Assembly (NCBI GenBank): GCA_949358305.1
Contig: OX442324.1
Coordinates: 9,335,601-9,399,600 of the forward strand
From: Strigamia acuminata
Taxonomy: Eukaryota > Arthropoda > Chilopoda > Geophilomorpha > Linotaeniidae
DNA: 64,000 nt
Direction: 5' to 3'
Part shown: positions 52,637 to 64,000 of the stretch, one piece after another
Layout of the letters: each line of letters begins with the position of its first letter
Numbering within the stretch: position 1 is the first letter of the stretch
Program-made: the position numbers and the translations under genes
The notes under the pieces: model-generated
Told to the model about the DNA's origin: nothing
Databases searched by the model: none
Seen by the model: only the letters and a program-made list of their open reading frames with translations

Positions 52637-52812
52637 TGCTTGGAGTAATTGTTGCGTCGATATATTTTGCCACGTTTATGTCTTAATTATTAAAGTTTTC
52701 AAAGTGTTTTAAATATTATTTGCCTGTAATGAATTTATTATTTGCTTTTTAAATATTGCAACTTTTATTGTTCTTTATTAAAGTTCAATTTATTTAGTTT
52801 TTATTGCTTTAA

Positions 52813-53204
52813 CCCTCCCCAATCCAACCTAGGGTCAATTTTGACCTCCAAAAGTGTTTTTATTTTTTTTCTCAAAAACAATTGGGATTTTCATTCTGAA
52901 ATTTCATGTATTTGCATTGAACATCATATCAAACAATAAAAAAAAATAATAGATTTAAAAATTGCAAATAAAAATTTTCAAAAAAAATTCCTTTGTTTAC
53001 TCACTACTTTTGAATGCAATGTCAATTATTTTTGTCGCTATCTTTTGACAAATGCCGAATTGCTGAAATTTCTTCATAAACATGAAATTCTCAGAGAATA
53101 AAATCATTTTCACTCCTTATTTTGGGAAAATTTTTTTCGGCTTGGGGTTAAAAATGACCCGGGTTGGGTGAGTAAGAAATTTTTTTAAGTTGGGGCTGCG
53201 AGGG
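52813..53204. mobile_element. TTAA-flanked inverted-repeat segment in the tandem unit (first copy)
   Basis: 392 bp from CCCTCCCCAATCC to GGGGCTGCGAGGG, with TTAA on both sides and imperfect inverted ends (ccaacctagggtcaattttgacc against gttaaaaatgacccgggttgg). The ends resemble those of the 450-bp inner MITE (CCCTCGG). It recurs in every full unit. Confidence 0.5.
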
Positions 53205-56200
53205 TTAAGCAATGTTAAGCTTTAGAAATGAAATGCAAACTGTTTTTTTATGTATTTGTGAACTTTGCTCTGCAGCAAAGTTCAATTTTACCCCTTAATT
53301 ACTCTGTATTTGTAGATTTAGGCCCAGTTTACAACAACTGAGTTGTTTAGCCATTTTTTTTTCATCGATTACTTTTTTTTGGGGCGTTTTCCTGGTTGGA
53401 TAAGTTCTATTTCAGGTTTGGCCTTCCTTGCCACCTGCTCCAGCCGTATGAGAAATGCTTATGTGACAGAAATTTCTAATACAATTTCTGCAGTTGTTCA
53501 CATGGCTGTTTTTATCCTATCACGAATTAGCAAAATTGGATTAACCAATGGCACGAATTAAGTTTTTATCAATTATGACTACCTATTTTCGTGCGTCATC
53601 TATGCATTAAGCGAGGCCGTTACAATTGAGAAAAACCTTAATTCGTGTCATTTGTTAATAAAATTTTGCTAATACGAAATATGATTTAAAAACCAGCCAT
53701 GTGAATCAACTGTAGAATTTGTATTTCGAACTTTTATCACACAGGCGTTTGTATCACCGTTGGAGTCAGGTGGCAGAACTGCTGCTTGGAGTAATTGTTG
53801 CGTCGATATATTTTGCCACGTTTATGTCTTAATTATTAAAGTTTTCAAAGTGTTTTAAATATTATTTGCCTGTAATGAATTTATTATTTGCTTTTTAAAT
53901 ATTGCAACTTTTATTGTTCTTTATTAAAGTTCAATTTATTTAGTTTTTATTGCTTTAACCCTCCCCAATCCAACCTAGGGTCAATTTTGACCTCCAAAAG
54001 TGTTTTTATTTTTTTTCTCAAAAACAATTGGGATTTTCATTCTGAAATTTCATGTATTTGCATTGAACATCATATCAAACAATAAAAAAAAATAATAGAT
54101 TTAAAAATTGCAAATAAAAATTTTCAAAAAAAATTCCTTTGTTTACTCACTACTTTTGAATGCAATGTCAATTATTTTTGTCGCTATCTTTTGACAAATG
54201 CCGAATTGCTGAAATTTCTTCATAAACATGAAATTCTCAGAGAATAAAATCATTTTCACTCCTCATTTAGGGAAAATTTTTTTCGGCTTGGGGTTAAAAA
54301 TGACCCGGGTTGGGTGAGTAAGAAATTTTTTTAAGTTGGGGCTGCGAGGGTTAAGCAATGTTAAGCTTTAGAAATGAAATGCAAACTGTTTTTTTATGTA
54401 TTTGTGAACTTTGCTCTGCAGCAAAGTTCAATTTTACCCCTTAATTACTCTGTATTTGTAGATTTAGGCCCAGTTTACAACAACTGAGTTGTTTAGCCAT
54501 TTTTTTTTCATCGATTACTTTTTTTTTAGGGCGTTTTCCTGGTTGGATAAGTTCTATTTCAGGTTTGGCCTTCCTTGCCACCTGCTCCAGCCGTATGAGA
54601 AATGCTTATGTGACAGAAATTTCTAATACAATTCCTGCAGTTGTTCACATGGCTGTTTTTATCCTATCACGAATTAGCAAAATTGGATTAACCAATGGCA
54701 CGAATTAAGTTTTTATCAATTATGACTCACTATTTTCGTGCGTCATCTAGTTGCATTAAGCGAGGCCGTTACAATTGAGAAAAACCTTAATTCGTGTCAT
54801 TTGTTAATAAAATTTTGCTAATACGAAATATGATTTAAAAACCAGTCATGTGAATCAACTGTAGAATTTGTATTTCGAACTTTTATCACACAGGCGTTTG
54901 TATCACCGTTGGAGTCAGGTGGCAGAACTGCTGCTTGGAGTAATTGTTGCGTCGATATATTTTGCCACGTTTATGTCTTAATTATTAAAGTTTTCAAAGT
55001 GTTTTAAATATTATTTGCCTGTAATGAATTTATTATTTGCTTTTTAAATATTGCAACTTTTATTGTTCTTTATTAAAGTTCAATTTATTTAGTTTTTATT
55101 GCTTTAACCCTCCCCAATCCAACCTAGGGTCAATTTTGACCTCCAAAAGTGTTTTTATTTTTTTTCTCAAAAACAATTGGGATTTTCATTCTGAAATTTC
55201 ATGTATTTGCATTGAACATCATATCAAACAATAAAAAAAAATAATAGATTTAAAAATTGCAAATAAAAATTTTCAAAAAAAATTCCTTTGTTTACTCACT
55301 ACTTTTGAATGCAATGTCAATTATTTTTGTCGCTATCTTTTGACAAATGCCGAATTGCTGAAATTTCTTCATAAACATGAAATTCTCAGAGAATAAAATC
55401 ATTTTCACTCCTCATTTTGGGAAAATTTTTTTCGGCTTGGGGTTAAAAATGACCCGGGTTGGGTGAGTAAGAAATTTTTTTAAGTTGGGGTTGCGAGGGT
55501 TAAGCAATGTTAAGCTTTAGAAATGAAATGCAAACTGTTTTTTTATGTATTTGTGAACTTTGCTCTGCAGCAAAGTTCAATTTTACCCCTTAATTACTCT
55601 GTATTTGTAGATTTAGGCCCAGTTTACAACAACTGAGTTGTTTAGCCATTTTTTTTTCATCGATTACTTTTTTTTGGGGCGTTTTCCTGGTTGGATAAGT
55701 TCTATTTCAGGTTTGGCCTTCCTTGCCACCTGCTCCAGCCGTATGAGAAATGCTTATGTGACAGAAATTTCTAATACAATTTCTGCAGTTGTTCACATGG
55801 CTGTTTTTATCCTATCACGAATTAGCAAAATTGGATTAACCAATGGCACGAATTAAGTTTTTATCAATTATGACTCACTATTTTCGTGCGTCATCTAGTT
55901 GCATTAAGCGAGGCCGTTACAATTGAGAAAAACCTTAATTCGTGTCATTTGTTAATAAAATTTTGCTAATACGAAATATGATTTAAAAACCAGCCATGTG
56001 AATCAACTGTAGAATTTGTATTTCGAACTTTTATCACACAGGCGTTTGTATCACCGTTGGAGTCAGGTGGCAGAGCTGCTGCTTGGAGTAATTGTTGCGT
56101 CGATATATTTTGCCACGTTTATGTCTTAATTATTAAAGTTTTCAAAGTGTTTTAAATATTATTTGCCTGTAATGAATTTATTATTTGCTTTTTAAATATT

Positions 56201-56699
56201 GCAACTTTTATTGTTCTTTATTAAAGTTCAATTTATTTAGTTTTTATTGCTTTAACCCTCCCCAATCCAACCTAGGGTCAATTTTGACCTCCAAAAGTGT
56301 TTTTATTTTTTTTCTCAAAAACAATTGGGATTTTCATTCTGAAATTTCATGTATTTGCATTGAACATCATATCAAACAATAAAAAAAAATAATAGATTTA
56401 AAAATTGCAAATAAAAATTTTCAAAAAAAATTCCTTTGTTTACTCACTACTTTTGAATGCAATGTCAATTATTTTTGTCGCTATCTTTTGACAAATGCCG
56501 AATTGCTGAAATTTCTTCATAAACATGAAATTCTCAGAGAATAAAATCATTTTCACTCCTCATTTTGGGAAAATTTTTTTCGGCTTGGGGTTAAAAATGA
56601 CCCGGGTTGGGTGAGTAAGAAATTTTTTTAAGTTGGGGTTGCGAGGGTTAAGCAATGTTAAGCTTTAGAAATGAAATGCAAACTGTTTTTTTATGTATT

Positions 56700-56899
56700 N
56701 NNNNNNNNNNNNNNNNNNNNNNNNNNNNNNNNNNNNNNNNNNNNNNNNNNNNNNNNNNNNNNNNNNNNNNNNNNNNNNNNNNNNNNNNNNNNNNNNNNNN
56801 NNNNNNNNNNNNNNNNNNNNNNNNNNNNNNNNNNNNNNNNNNNNNNNNNNNNNNNNNNNNNNNNNNNNNNNNNNNNNNNNNNNNNNNNNNNNNNNNNNN
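56700..56899. other. Assembly gap (200 N)
   Basis: The run of N breaks both the tandem array on the left and the pol frame of Gypsy-B on the right, so the true distance is unknown. Confidence 0.99.
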
Positions 56900-57221
56900 T
56901 GTAGGTGAGCCCACCAATTGTGATCTTCATTCGAGGATCATCTTTATTATTACCTAAAGTAATATTGTGCAAATTATTACCACCTATGACTCGATTGAGT
57001 CGGCGGAGTCTACAGAATTTCTTCGTGTAGCACTTGTGTGGAAATAATGTCAGATTTTTTAACTGTTCTGTCATTTCTTGCAGATTTTCCTCTACTCCGC
57101 TACTATGACTAGTGGCTATTTCAAGACAAGTTGTGTCTACATCCATAAATAAAGATTCCGACGCAGCATTAGCTACTTCTGGGGGATGGAATAAACCTTC
57201 TTCCCCCGGATCTAGTTTTTT
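56900..57221 (-). CDS. Gypsy-B Pol start (protease), partial
   Basis: A frame overlapping the end of gag in a different phase: LDPGEEGLFHPPEVANAA, then a polar stretch, ending at the gap with RMKITIGGLTY. That last pattern is the usual strand just before the aspartic protease active site; the active site itself falls in the gap. Expression from gag would need a frameshift near 57215. Confidence 0.65.
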
Positions 57222-59440
57222 GAACTAGTCGCACTTGAATCAGCAGATTCGAGTTTGATCAAAGTCTTGACCATTTCTGCCAACGAGTTAGTCAGCGAAG
57301 TTTGTAACTTATTTTCAAAAGTATTTAATTTCGCATCAAGTTTAGCATCTAGTGTTGCATCCAACACTTCTTGAGTTATCCACCTATTATTAGGTCGTTT
57401 AGAAGTAGGATCCACAGTCGGGGAATCCGGCGTACTTCGTTTTTGCAACTCTTCAGAGTTGAAATTTGCACGTGGTTTTAAATCTGGACATTCTCGACGC
57501 ATGTGTCCTGGTTTCTTACAGTGGTAACAAACTAATTGACCACGTCTGGTCTGATCTACTACTCCGTTTATTAAATAAACAGCCTCGCATTCCTCAGGTA
57601 ACTCTTCTTCACAAATATTAAGTTGTTCTTGTGAATCCAAAGTTAAAGATTTAACATTTGTCTTCGGCTGAGGACGAGTATCAGTTTTCCGAGGTGGGAA
57701 AACAACTGGATTGGAAATATTTTCCCTTGCTCCATTAGCTGTACGACTGTACAGGCCTTTATTTTTTGTTATAACGGCATAAATCTCTGTCAAAGGCAAA
57801 TCCGCTATGCCTTGCGTATGCAAAAGCAAATCATTAGCAGGAGTTACACTCCCGATAAAAAGACAACCAGCCCCTTTTGCATCAAGACTGTCTTGTAATA
57901 TCCATAACTGGTAATATTTGTGCATAAAGTCATAAAGACTTTCTGTTTCCAGTTGTTTCAACTTGGTTAGTTGGTTCGTCCGCTCTTGTCGAGTGGCTAC
58001 AAACCGTTCTTTGAACGCCTGTTCAAATACTTCCCAAGATATGAAATCTTCTCTCCTTTCATGAAACCAACCATGCGCTTGCTCGGTTAGATAACCGGCA
58101 ACGCCTTTAACAAGCATGTCATCGAGTGACATGTTTCGCAGGAAAGCGACATTTTTTACAATATTGAGAAAGCGTTCGCTTTCTTCTGCTTTTCCGGAGA
58201 ATACAGGGATATCTGGTGGTTTCAAACAGTTAGTTTGAGGGACAGTGGCGGAACTTTTTCCTGCCTGCATCAACTTGTGCATGGTCGTGGCAATTGACGC
58301 GAGGTCATCAGCCGTCATGCCAAAGCTACTGGGGGGGCGCGAATTGTCATTTGACGATCCGCCATTGTTTGGTTGACTCGAGTTATTTTGACTTGAGCCA
58401 CCACTATTAGGGTTGAAATTATTCGACCCTCCTTGATTTGACCTACCGTGGTTACCAAAGTTCGAATGGTTATTCGAATTGCCTTGGTTCCCATAATTCG
58501 AATGATTATTAGAATTACCCTGATTATCAAAATTCGGACGGTTGTTCGAACTTCCTTGATTACCAAAATTCGGACGATAGTTCGAATTACCTGGCGTACC
58601 CTGATTCAAATAGTTATTTGAATTTCCTGGAGCTCCAGTAGAAGGATTATTTGGGTTATTCGAGTTCGGAGGAACTGGGTGACCCTTTTGCATGTTAGGT
58701 GCTGGACTAGAATTGTTTGCAAATCTAGAATTTGGGTCAAAACGGCGGTTTGGACCTCTTGTCGCACCTGAATTTGGGTTCAAATTTCCAGCGAGATTCG
58801 GACAACTATTTGACCCGTTTGGAAAACTTGGATTAGGGTTGGCCATATTAGGCGGACCCAAATTCGCTCTGTTGAACGTATTCTCAAAGTTCTCTGGATT
58901 TGTAAATCCTCTTTGTTGGTTGCGAGCGAAGTTATTCGCTCGTAGTCGTTGTTGGAAGGCACGATTAAAATCTCCTGGTGTCAAATTCGACTGATCTTGA
59001 CGAGGAGGTTGTGCATTTTTATTTCTATATCTAGAAATAGGCGTCGAAGGAGTGGGACTAAAATTATTTAATCTTTGGCTGGCTGGGGAATGGGGTTGCT
59101 CCGACGTAGCACGAGGTGCGTGCACAAAATCTAACACTTCGGTCAAAGATCTAAATTGGTTTGGGTTCAAACCGTGATCCTGACAAAATAGTAGACCGCC
59201 TCGGCCTAAATGAGAACCTTCAGGAATGCATTCTTCTTCTCCAGGCGGAGTAGGTTCATGTGGAGCCCTATTCTCTCCAGATGGTCCGGCTGTTTCATTT
59301 GAAACGCCATTATGGACCGCGTGGTTTTCCACTTCTTCAGTTCCATTAGGAACAGGTATAAACCCGGATAGATTTATTCCACCGGTCAAACAAGTTCTTT
59401 CCTTACCACGGGTGTTCATGTGATGCTGATTATTAGTCAT
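57212..59440 (-). CDS. gag: Gypsy-B Gag (742 aa)
   Basis: ATG at 59440. The first about 370 residues are disordered and rich in N, G, S and P, with a run of about ten short repeats of the type NFGNQGNSNN (about residues 270-360). The gag core follows (HGWFHERREDF, ISWEVFEQAFKERF, ESLYDFMHKYYQLWILQ). Near 645 is a CCHC knuckle CYHCKKPGHMRREC, and the end carries a charged helical region (DATLDAKLDAKLNTFENKL) that may form a coiled coil. The frame is intact and longer than usual for gag. The role is particle formation and RNA binding; the low-complexity part is the odd feature. Confidence 0.9.
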   Translation of the reverse strand: MTNNQHHMNTRGKERTCLTGGINLSGFIPVPNGTEEVENHAVHNGVSNETAGPSGENRAPHEPTPPGEEECIPEGSHLGRGGLLFCQDHGLNPNQFRSLTEVLDFVHAPRATSEQPHSPASQRLNNFSPTPSTPISRYRNKNAQPPRQDQSNLTPGDFNRAFQQRLRANNFARNQQRGFTNPENFENTFNRANLGPPNMANPNPSFPNGSNSCPNLAGNLNPNSGATRGPNRRFDPNSRFANNSSPAPNMQKGHPVPPNSNNPNNPSTGAPGNSNNYLNQGTPGNSNYRPNFGNQGSSNNRPNFDNQGNSNNHSNYGNQGNSNNHSNFGNHGRSNQGGSNNFNPNSGGSSQNNSSQPNNGGSSNDNSRPPSSFGMTADDLASIATTMHKLMQAGKSSATVPQTNCLKPPDIPVFSGKAEESERFLNIVKNVAFLRNMSLDDMLVKGVAGYLTEQAHGWFHERREDFISWEVFEQAFKERFVATRQERTNQLTKLKQLETESLYDFMHKYYQLWILQDSLDAKGAGCLFIGSVTPANDLLLHTQGIADLPLTEIYAVITKNKGLYSRTANGARENISNPVVFPPRKTDTRPQPKTNVKSLTLDSQEQLNICEEELPEECEAVYLINGVVDQTRRGQLVCYHCKKPGHMRRECPDLKPRANFNSEELQKRSTPDSPTVDPTSKRPNNRWITQEVLDATLDAKLDAKLNTFENKLQTSLTNSLAEMVKTLIKLESADSSATSSKN

Positions 59441-60564
59441 AACTAAACTTAAAACTGAGAAAATTTCCTAAGTCTGAGAGATAACGATGAAGTTGCAAAC
59501 GTTCAGGAGGATCGCAAACGAAGCAGTGGTCACACTAGTTCGAAAGGAAGTAAGGGTACTTCGATACACCTCTCTGATTGGTCAAATATCAACGCTAGTC
59601 TCGCGAGAGTCCAATCTCGTCTGAGATTGGTGGAAATCATCAAGTTCGTGGAACCGTAATCTTGACAGATTCCAGTGTTATGACGTAGTCACCAAACAAA
59701 ATGGATACTTTTCAAAAATATTTTAAAATATCACCGCATTTATTAATAAATGAATGATCACCTTTGTGGAATTTTTAAAGTTTTAAAACTCGAAATTTCA
59801 AAAGACGCGCCAATTCGTTTGAATCGACGGCTTTTCTGCACAACACGGGTTGCTAGGCAACACGACAGCGAGAATTCTTCTCCGCTAAAATTCGAATGGC
59901 ATTCCATTCGTAAAATTCGATTTCAATGACTTGAGATCATGATTTTTAACCAATATTTTAATGTAGACCAAGTCTGTTAAATAAGGTAAACCCATTTTGA
60001 AATAAAATATAAATTTTAATTCCTTCGAAAATCGTCAATTTTCTTTCCAATTTATTTAGGCAAATAAATTTAGGTTTAACTTGAAGTCTCAAGCAAAATA
60101 CATTTAAAAGAATATTCTAAAATTAAAACAACCGTTAAATTGATAGAATTCTTTAAGAATTCCATCAAAAGTCAACTTTTCAAAATTAGGCCCGACCGCG
60201 TGGTTTTGTCAGATTGTCAATGACAAAATGACGTTACCCGGGCGGAACCAACTTCAACAAGTTCGGGCAAGATTCCCATTTTCGGGGTTGGGCCTTTAGG
60301 CCTGACCACGCTGTAGAGATTATTAGTTTTGTTAAAACACATAATTTCCACGACGGAAAATCGGAATAAAGTGAATTACACTTGTTTTTCTTGCGAGAAG
60401 TTCTAAAACAGAATAAAATCTATTAAACACTTATAAATCTCAAACGAAATTTATTTTACACACAAAAATCACCATAAACGTTACATTACTCGAATTCACC
60501 ATAGACATGCAAAACTTCAAATTTTATTTAAAATTTGGCAGCCTATCTCGGTAGAACCTCCACT
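59441..60564 (-). other. Leader of Gypsy-B with candidate primer site
   Basis: AT-rich, no frame. The candidate primer site TGGAGGTTCTACCGAGA (minus strand) is at 60546-60562, one base different from Gypsy-A. Confidence 0.6.
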
Positions 60565-62281
60565 TGTGACGATTCTACTTTTGGGCTAATTTATTAGTCC
60601 TTTTGAAATAGATAATTCGGTTTATACAAGACGTTGCTAAGATTAGCAACAACCTAACCGAGATAAGCTATGGAAGCCTTTACAAACATGAATATGTGAT
60701 CAAGTAGAAATAACTTACAGTTTTAGTGTGACATAACATATTTATTATTAAATATTAATCAATAACAAAGATGGGTTCTGGACGCGTGTAAACGGGCGGC
60801 ATCAACTGGTTGAGGATCCGGGCGAAGCCAGAGGGATACGGCTGACTTGCGGCATCGTCACAAATATCGCTACGGAGACGTATTTGGTCCGCAGCATCGA
60901 TTATCTAAATATGCGAAGAGTCCTACGCATAAACAGGAATATTCGGCAGAACATTCCATTGTTTCAAATGAATAAAAGTCAAGTGATTAAAATAATACAA
61001 CAAATGAATTGTTATATAAATATTAATTGGGCGGGGACCGTCACGACAATTGAGAGAACGTCGCGGGAGTTGTTGAGACTCCATCCGCCAGCATGCCTTA
61101 CGACGACAAGATCTCGTGATCAGGCGCCGAGTATTTAATTGTACGCTTTAATTCGCTATCGGTGGTACCAACCACCAGGTAAACATTTCTATGGACTTAC
61201 CGGGTTTAAAAGATATTGCCAATACAGGATTACCAATGCCCGAGTAATTTGTTTAACACAGTGTTGTTCAACTCCTGTTCACGGGTTACTAACCCGGAGG
61301 GTACGATGGGGCGGGGACCGTCACGACGGTCGAGAGAACCATCGCGGGAGGATTTGACTCCTCCATCCGCCAGCATGCCTTACGATGACGGGATCCATTG
61401 ATCGAGCACCGGGTAAAATATTATTTGGCCACTGCCGTTGGATTACCATTATCCAGGTAGTTATTTATCGCAACATCTTGAAGATATTACTCACGGGCTA
61501 CCAACCCGGCGTGTTACCTGTGCATTAGGCCTTTACCGACTTTTAACGAGCGGAAGGACCAATCGTAGAAAGACGGGAACCTGCGTGGGCTGTTTACAAC
61601 AACCATCCTGCAGCGGACTGTGGCCAGTTAGCTGAGGGACCTACTTTCATTTAGCAAGGTCGTACTGTATACGACCGTTATATTAAGCCACCGTACGAAG
61701 TCCTACTGTCCCGTAGAACAGCATGTCTATTACCGGAGTTAGCCTTCCCGAAATAGCCCTACAACAGCAATAACAAAATAGTAATGAATACTAACTGTGG
61801 AGAGCTGAGGTGGCCTGATGTGTCGATAGAGAATAATGAAATCAAACGATAACAATTCAACTACAGACAATATACAAGTTCAGTTATCAAGCAAGCTCTG
61901 GGGAAGTGAAAAACTGATGCTTATATAGTTCTGTAGAACTACTAGATTGGCGACAGCCAATCAGCGTACGAGTCGGCGGATTCGTGGGTCACTAGTCCGG
62001 ACCTAATATATGACTATGTCCAGATGGGCCCAGTTGGGGTCCGGAAGGGTCCGATTGGTTCCCTTCGACAGGTAAGTAAAGTGGATATTGATTCGATAGA
62101 ATCAACATCATCAAGTAATTAATACTTAATTTATATCGAATAAAATAGTTATATTTTATTCACCGTGTCTAAATAATTATTTATCACACTTTTTAGTTTT
62201 AACCGAGTTTGAAATACGCGCGTTGGTTAAACAGCGCCATCTATGGTGAACATTGATAACTATCGATTTGTAATCATCACA
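60565..62281 (-). repeat. 5' LTR of Gypsy-B (1717 bp)
   Basis: TGTGACGATT to AATCATCACA on the plus strand. It contains an internal tandem duplication of about 280 bp (61031-61310 and 61311-about 61520; both begin gcggggaccgtcacgac and share ccgccagcatgccttacga). Small frames inside are not supported. The target duplication cannot be checked because the other end is missing. Confidence 0.75.
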
Positions 62282-64000
62282 AATTTTATGAGAAATTTCA
62301 GCAAATGTTTGAGGATTGAGGAAATCTTCTGAAATTTGTCAAATATAGGCAAAAATCTTCTGAAATTTGTCAAATACAGGCAAAAATCTGCTGAAATTTG
62401 TCAAAAATTGCCCAAATTCCGTGCAAGTTTTGCAAGTTTGGCGCGCATCAAATCGTATGCGCGCCTATACTATTGCACGAGCGCATTGACGCGTGATGAA
62501 CACTGACCACGTTTACGAAGTGAATTCGAGCTACAAAAGTATCGAGTCGCCATTCTATGATGGAAAAAAAAAATTAAGTGTAAACAAACAAAATAAAAAC
62601 TTTAATATACAAGAAACGTACAATTCCACTCAACTTTGTTTCAAATTTTATTTATTGGATCATTGAAAATAAACAGTAGTGTTGTGCACTGTACGCTTAA
62701 GTGTATACCGGCGATGCGTTGTTTTGTGGTGGGGATTTGCCTCGATAATTGATCTTTTCTCTTTGTTTGCAATATTTTTTTGGCCTTTTTTGTTGATTTT
62801 TCGGTTTGAAATTGTTTTTTTCCGGTGTAATTTAAGTGGTGGAAGGTTGTTGGCGTGTGTTGAGGGTAATTTTGGCGGTTTTTGGGTCGGGATTAGTGTT
62901 TTCTGCGATTTTTGATCGGTATTTGGGGTTTGATGCAGCGGATAGCGCATGCGAATCGCCGTCGACCGTAGCATTAGCAATTGCAACGTGCCGCGCTATG
63001 CCACACAATGTGCCGCCGCGATAGGCCATCGAATCCGAATGTGTGTGATGCGAAACGCGAGTACGCGCGCGGAGAACGCGCGGCAATGCTAGCAACAGGA
63101 GCGCAACTGCCCAAGAAATTGCTCAACAATAAAAGGCACGTGGAAGCACGTGCCTGAAACAATAGGCACTTCAAATAAAGTTATTGTTAAAAAACGGGCT
63201 TGAAAACTAACAATTACACAATAATTAAGGGGCAAGAAATGAACTTTGCTGCAATGCAAAGTTCTCAAAATACAGAGAAATGAAAGTTACACTTGTATAA
63301 AGAATTGACAATGTTTGAAACCAATAAAAACTACAAAAACACACTTGTAAAAAACCCAAAACAACCCCCAGAATGAATTATTTGACTCAAATTAACCCTA
63401 AAACGGTCTTGGAGGTCGTGCAGACGACAGAGTCGGATCGGAAGGTTGCTAAAACCTGAGGCCAAAACTAGCAATGGGACAGCTAGTTAGAAAACAGCTT
63501 TTTCATCAATCATGAACGCTGAAAACCTCACCCAGGGGTAGAAAATGATGGAGAGAACGTTTTCGCCATCTAAAACGGTCTAAAACGGGTCTAAAATGCC
63601 TAAACCGGCGCCTGGAACGTGGCGCAGTTGTTGGGTCAAATATTGTCAAAAATCAGTGGAAATTTGTCAAATACTGGCAAAAATCTGCTGAAATTTGTCA
63701 AAAATTGCCAAATTTTGGCGCAAGTTACGTGAGGTTTGCGCGCATCCAACTATGACGAAAAATCCATGCGTGTGCACGCGCGATTTACTGGCGCGTTGGA
63801 AGCGTTAAAATAAATTTTTCCAATATCTAACACAATTTGCACCGAATTATGGCAATTTTTGACAAATTTACATGGATTTTTGCCAGTATTTGACAAATTT
63901 CCACGGATTTTTGACAATATTTGACAAATTCCAGACAAATTTCAGACAAATTTCAATTAATTTTAGAAATTTTATGAGAAATTTCAGCAAATGTTTGAGG
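62282..64000. other. No gene; short direct and inverted repeats
   Basis: A 34-base segment (aaattttatgagaaatttca + gcaaatgtttgagg) lies at 62281-62314 and again at 63967-64000. A roughly 31-bp motif (ctgaaatttgtcaaata plus ggcaaaaat) is tandem at 62335-62410 and appears in both orientations at 63640-63960. A small match to the tandem-array hairpin (gaactttgctgcaatgcaaagttc) is at 63242-63265, and a perfect 8-bp hairpin GGCACGTG/CACGTGCC is at 63135-63154. Confidence 0.55.
63661..63900. repeat. Inverted repeat with about 60-bp arms
   Basis: Arms at about 63661-63722 and 63836-63900 (atactggcaaaaatc and tttgtcaaaaattgcca with their reverse complements), separated by about 110 bp. No target duplication could be set. 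Confidence 0.6.

Larger units (their letters stand above)
51945..56699. repeat. 1.148-kb tandem array, four full copies and parts
   Basis: Units start at 52039, 53187, 54333, 55482 and 56630 (the aagttgggg anchor), 1146-1149 bp apart and nearly identical. A diverged partial unit lies at 51945-52038 and the array runs into the N gap. Each unit holds a foldback pair, a hairpin around gaactttgctctgcagcaaagttc and a TTAA-flanked segment. The short frames that recur in every unit are not convincing proteins. Confidence 0.93.
56900..62281 (-). mobile_element. Gypsy-B: LTR retrotransposon cut by the gap
   Basis: Reading leftward: LTR, primer site, leader, gag and the start of pol, which meets the gap. 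Its LTR ends, primer site and gag core match Gypsy-A. The 3' half is lost in or beyond the gap. Confidence 0.85.

Noticed and set aside
52195-56382. Recurring frames of 72 and 65 codons in the tandem array
   Set aside because: They recur because the 1.148-kb unit recurs; each includes foldback or poly-T sequence and no known motif.
63135-63154. Hairpin GGCACGTG/CACGTGCC as a terminator or tRNA arm
   Set aside because: No T run, no T-arm box and no cloverleaf around it.

Overview
The window reads as a transposon-dense piece of an animal nuclear genome, most likely an insect or other arthropod. The reasons are AT-rich intergenic DNA, spliced Dicer-type exons with GT-AG introns, copia elements primed by initiator methionine tRNA (one with the half-tRNA site known from Drosophila copia), and TA- and TTAA-flanked inverted-repeat elements. 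No tRNA, rRNA, CRISPR or bacterial-style operon was seen. The species cannot be named from this sequence.

Layout. 1-5440: minus-strand gag and LTR of a gypsy-like element (Gypsy-A); a two-layer MITE sits in the LTR. 5441-14148: an unrecognised minus-strand coding region (gene X) with a cysteine-rich head, split by a complete copia element (Copia-1, 7469-13789, 5-bp target duplication). 14149-16184: no gene seen. 16185-21118: gag, protease and pol of a Ty3/gypsy element (Gypsy-1, minus). 21119-24623: non-coding with short repeats. 24624-40054: a four-level nest. Remnant Copia-4 holds full-length Copia-3 (24704-39162); its 5' LTR holds full-length Copia-2 (25125-32414, minus); Copia-2's left LTR holds a MITE (25374-26588), itself carrying a 450-bp TTAA-flanked insert. 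A separate 145-bp foldback sits in Copia-2 pol. 40199-45405: three related tandem arrays, the main one with an exact 50-bp period. 45886-46428: an unrecognised minus-strand exon. 46874-47637: a MITE copy without the inner insert. 49321-51672: exons of a Dicer gene (platform, PAZ, RNase IIIa), with the RNase IIIa signature acids replaced and RNase IIIb cut off by a MITE fragment. 51945-56699: a 1.148-kb tandem array running into a 200-base N gap (56700-56899). 56900-62281: gag, protease start and LTR of a second gypsy-like element (Gypsy-B, minus). 62282-64000: short direct and inverted repeats.

Function and history. Copia-1 and Copia-3 have uninterrupted gag-pol frames and LTR pairs that are identical or nearly so, so they look recent and possibly still mobile. 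Copia-2 is recent but broken twice. The nesting, target duplications and two natural empty sites allow the order of insertion to be read from the sequence. The only non-mobile genes with support are the broken Dicer gene and, more weakly, gene X and the 45.9-46.4 kb exon.
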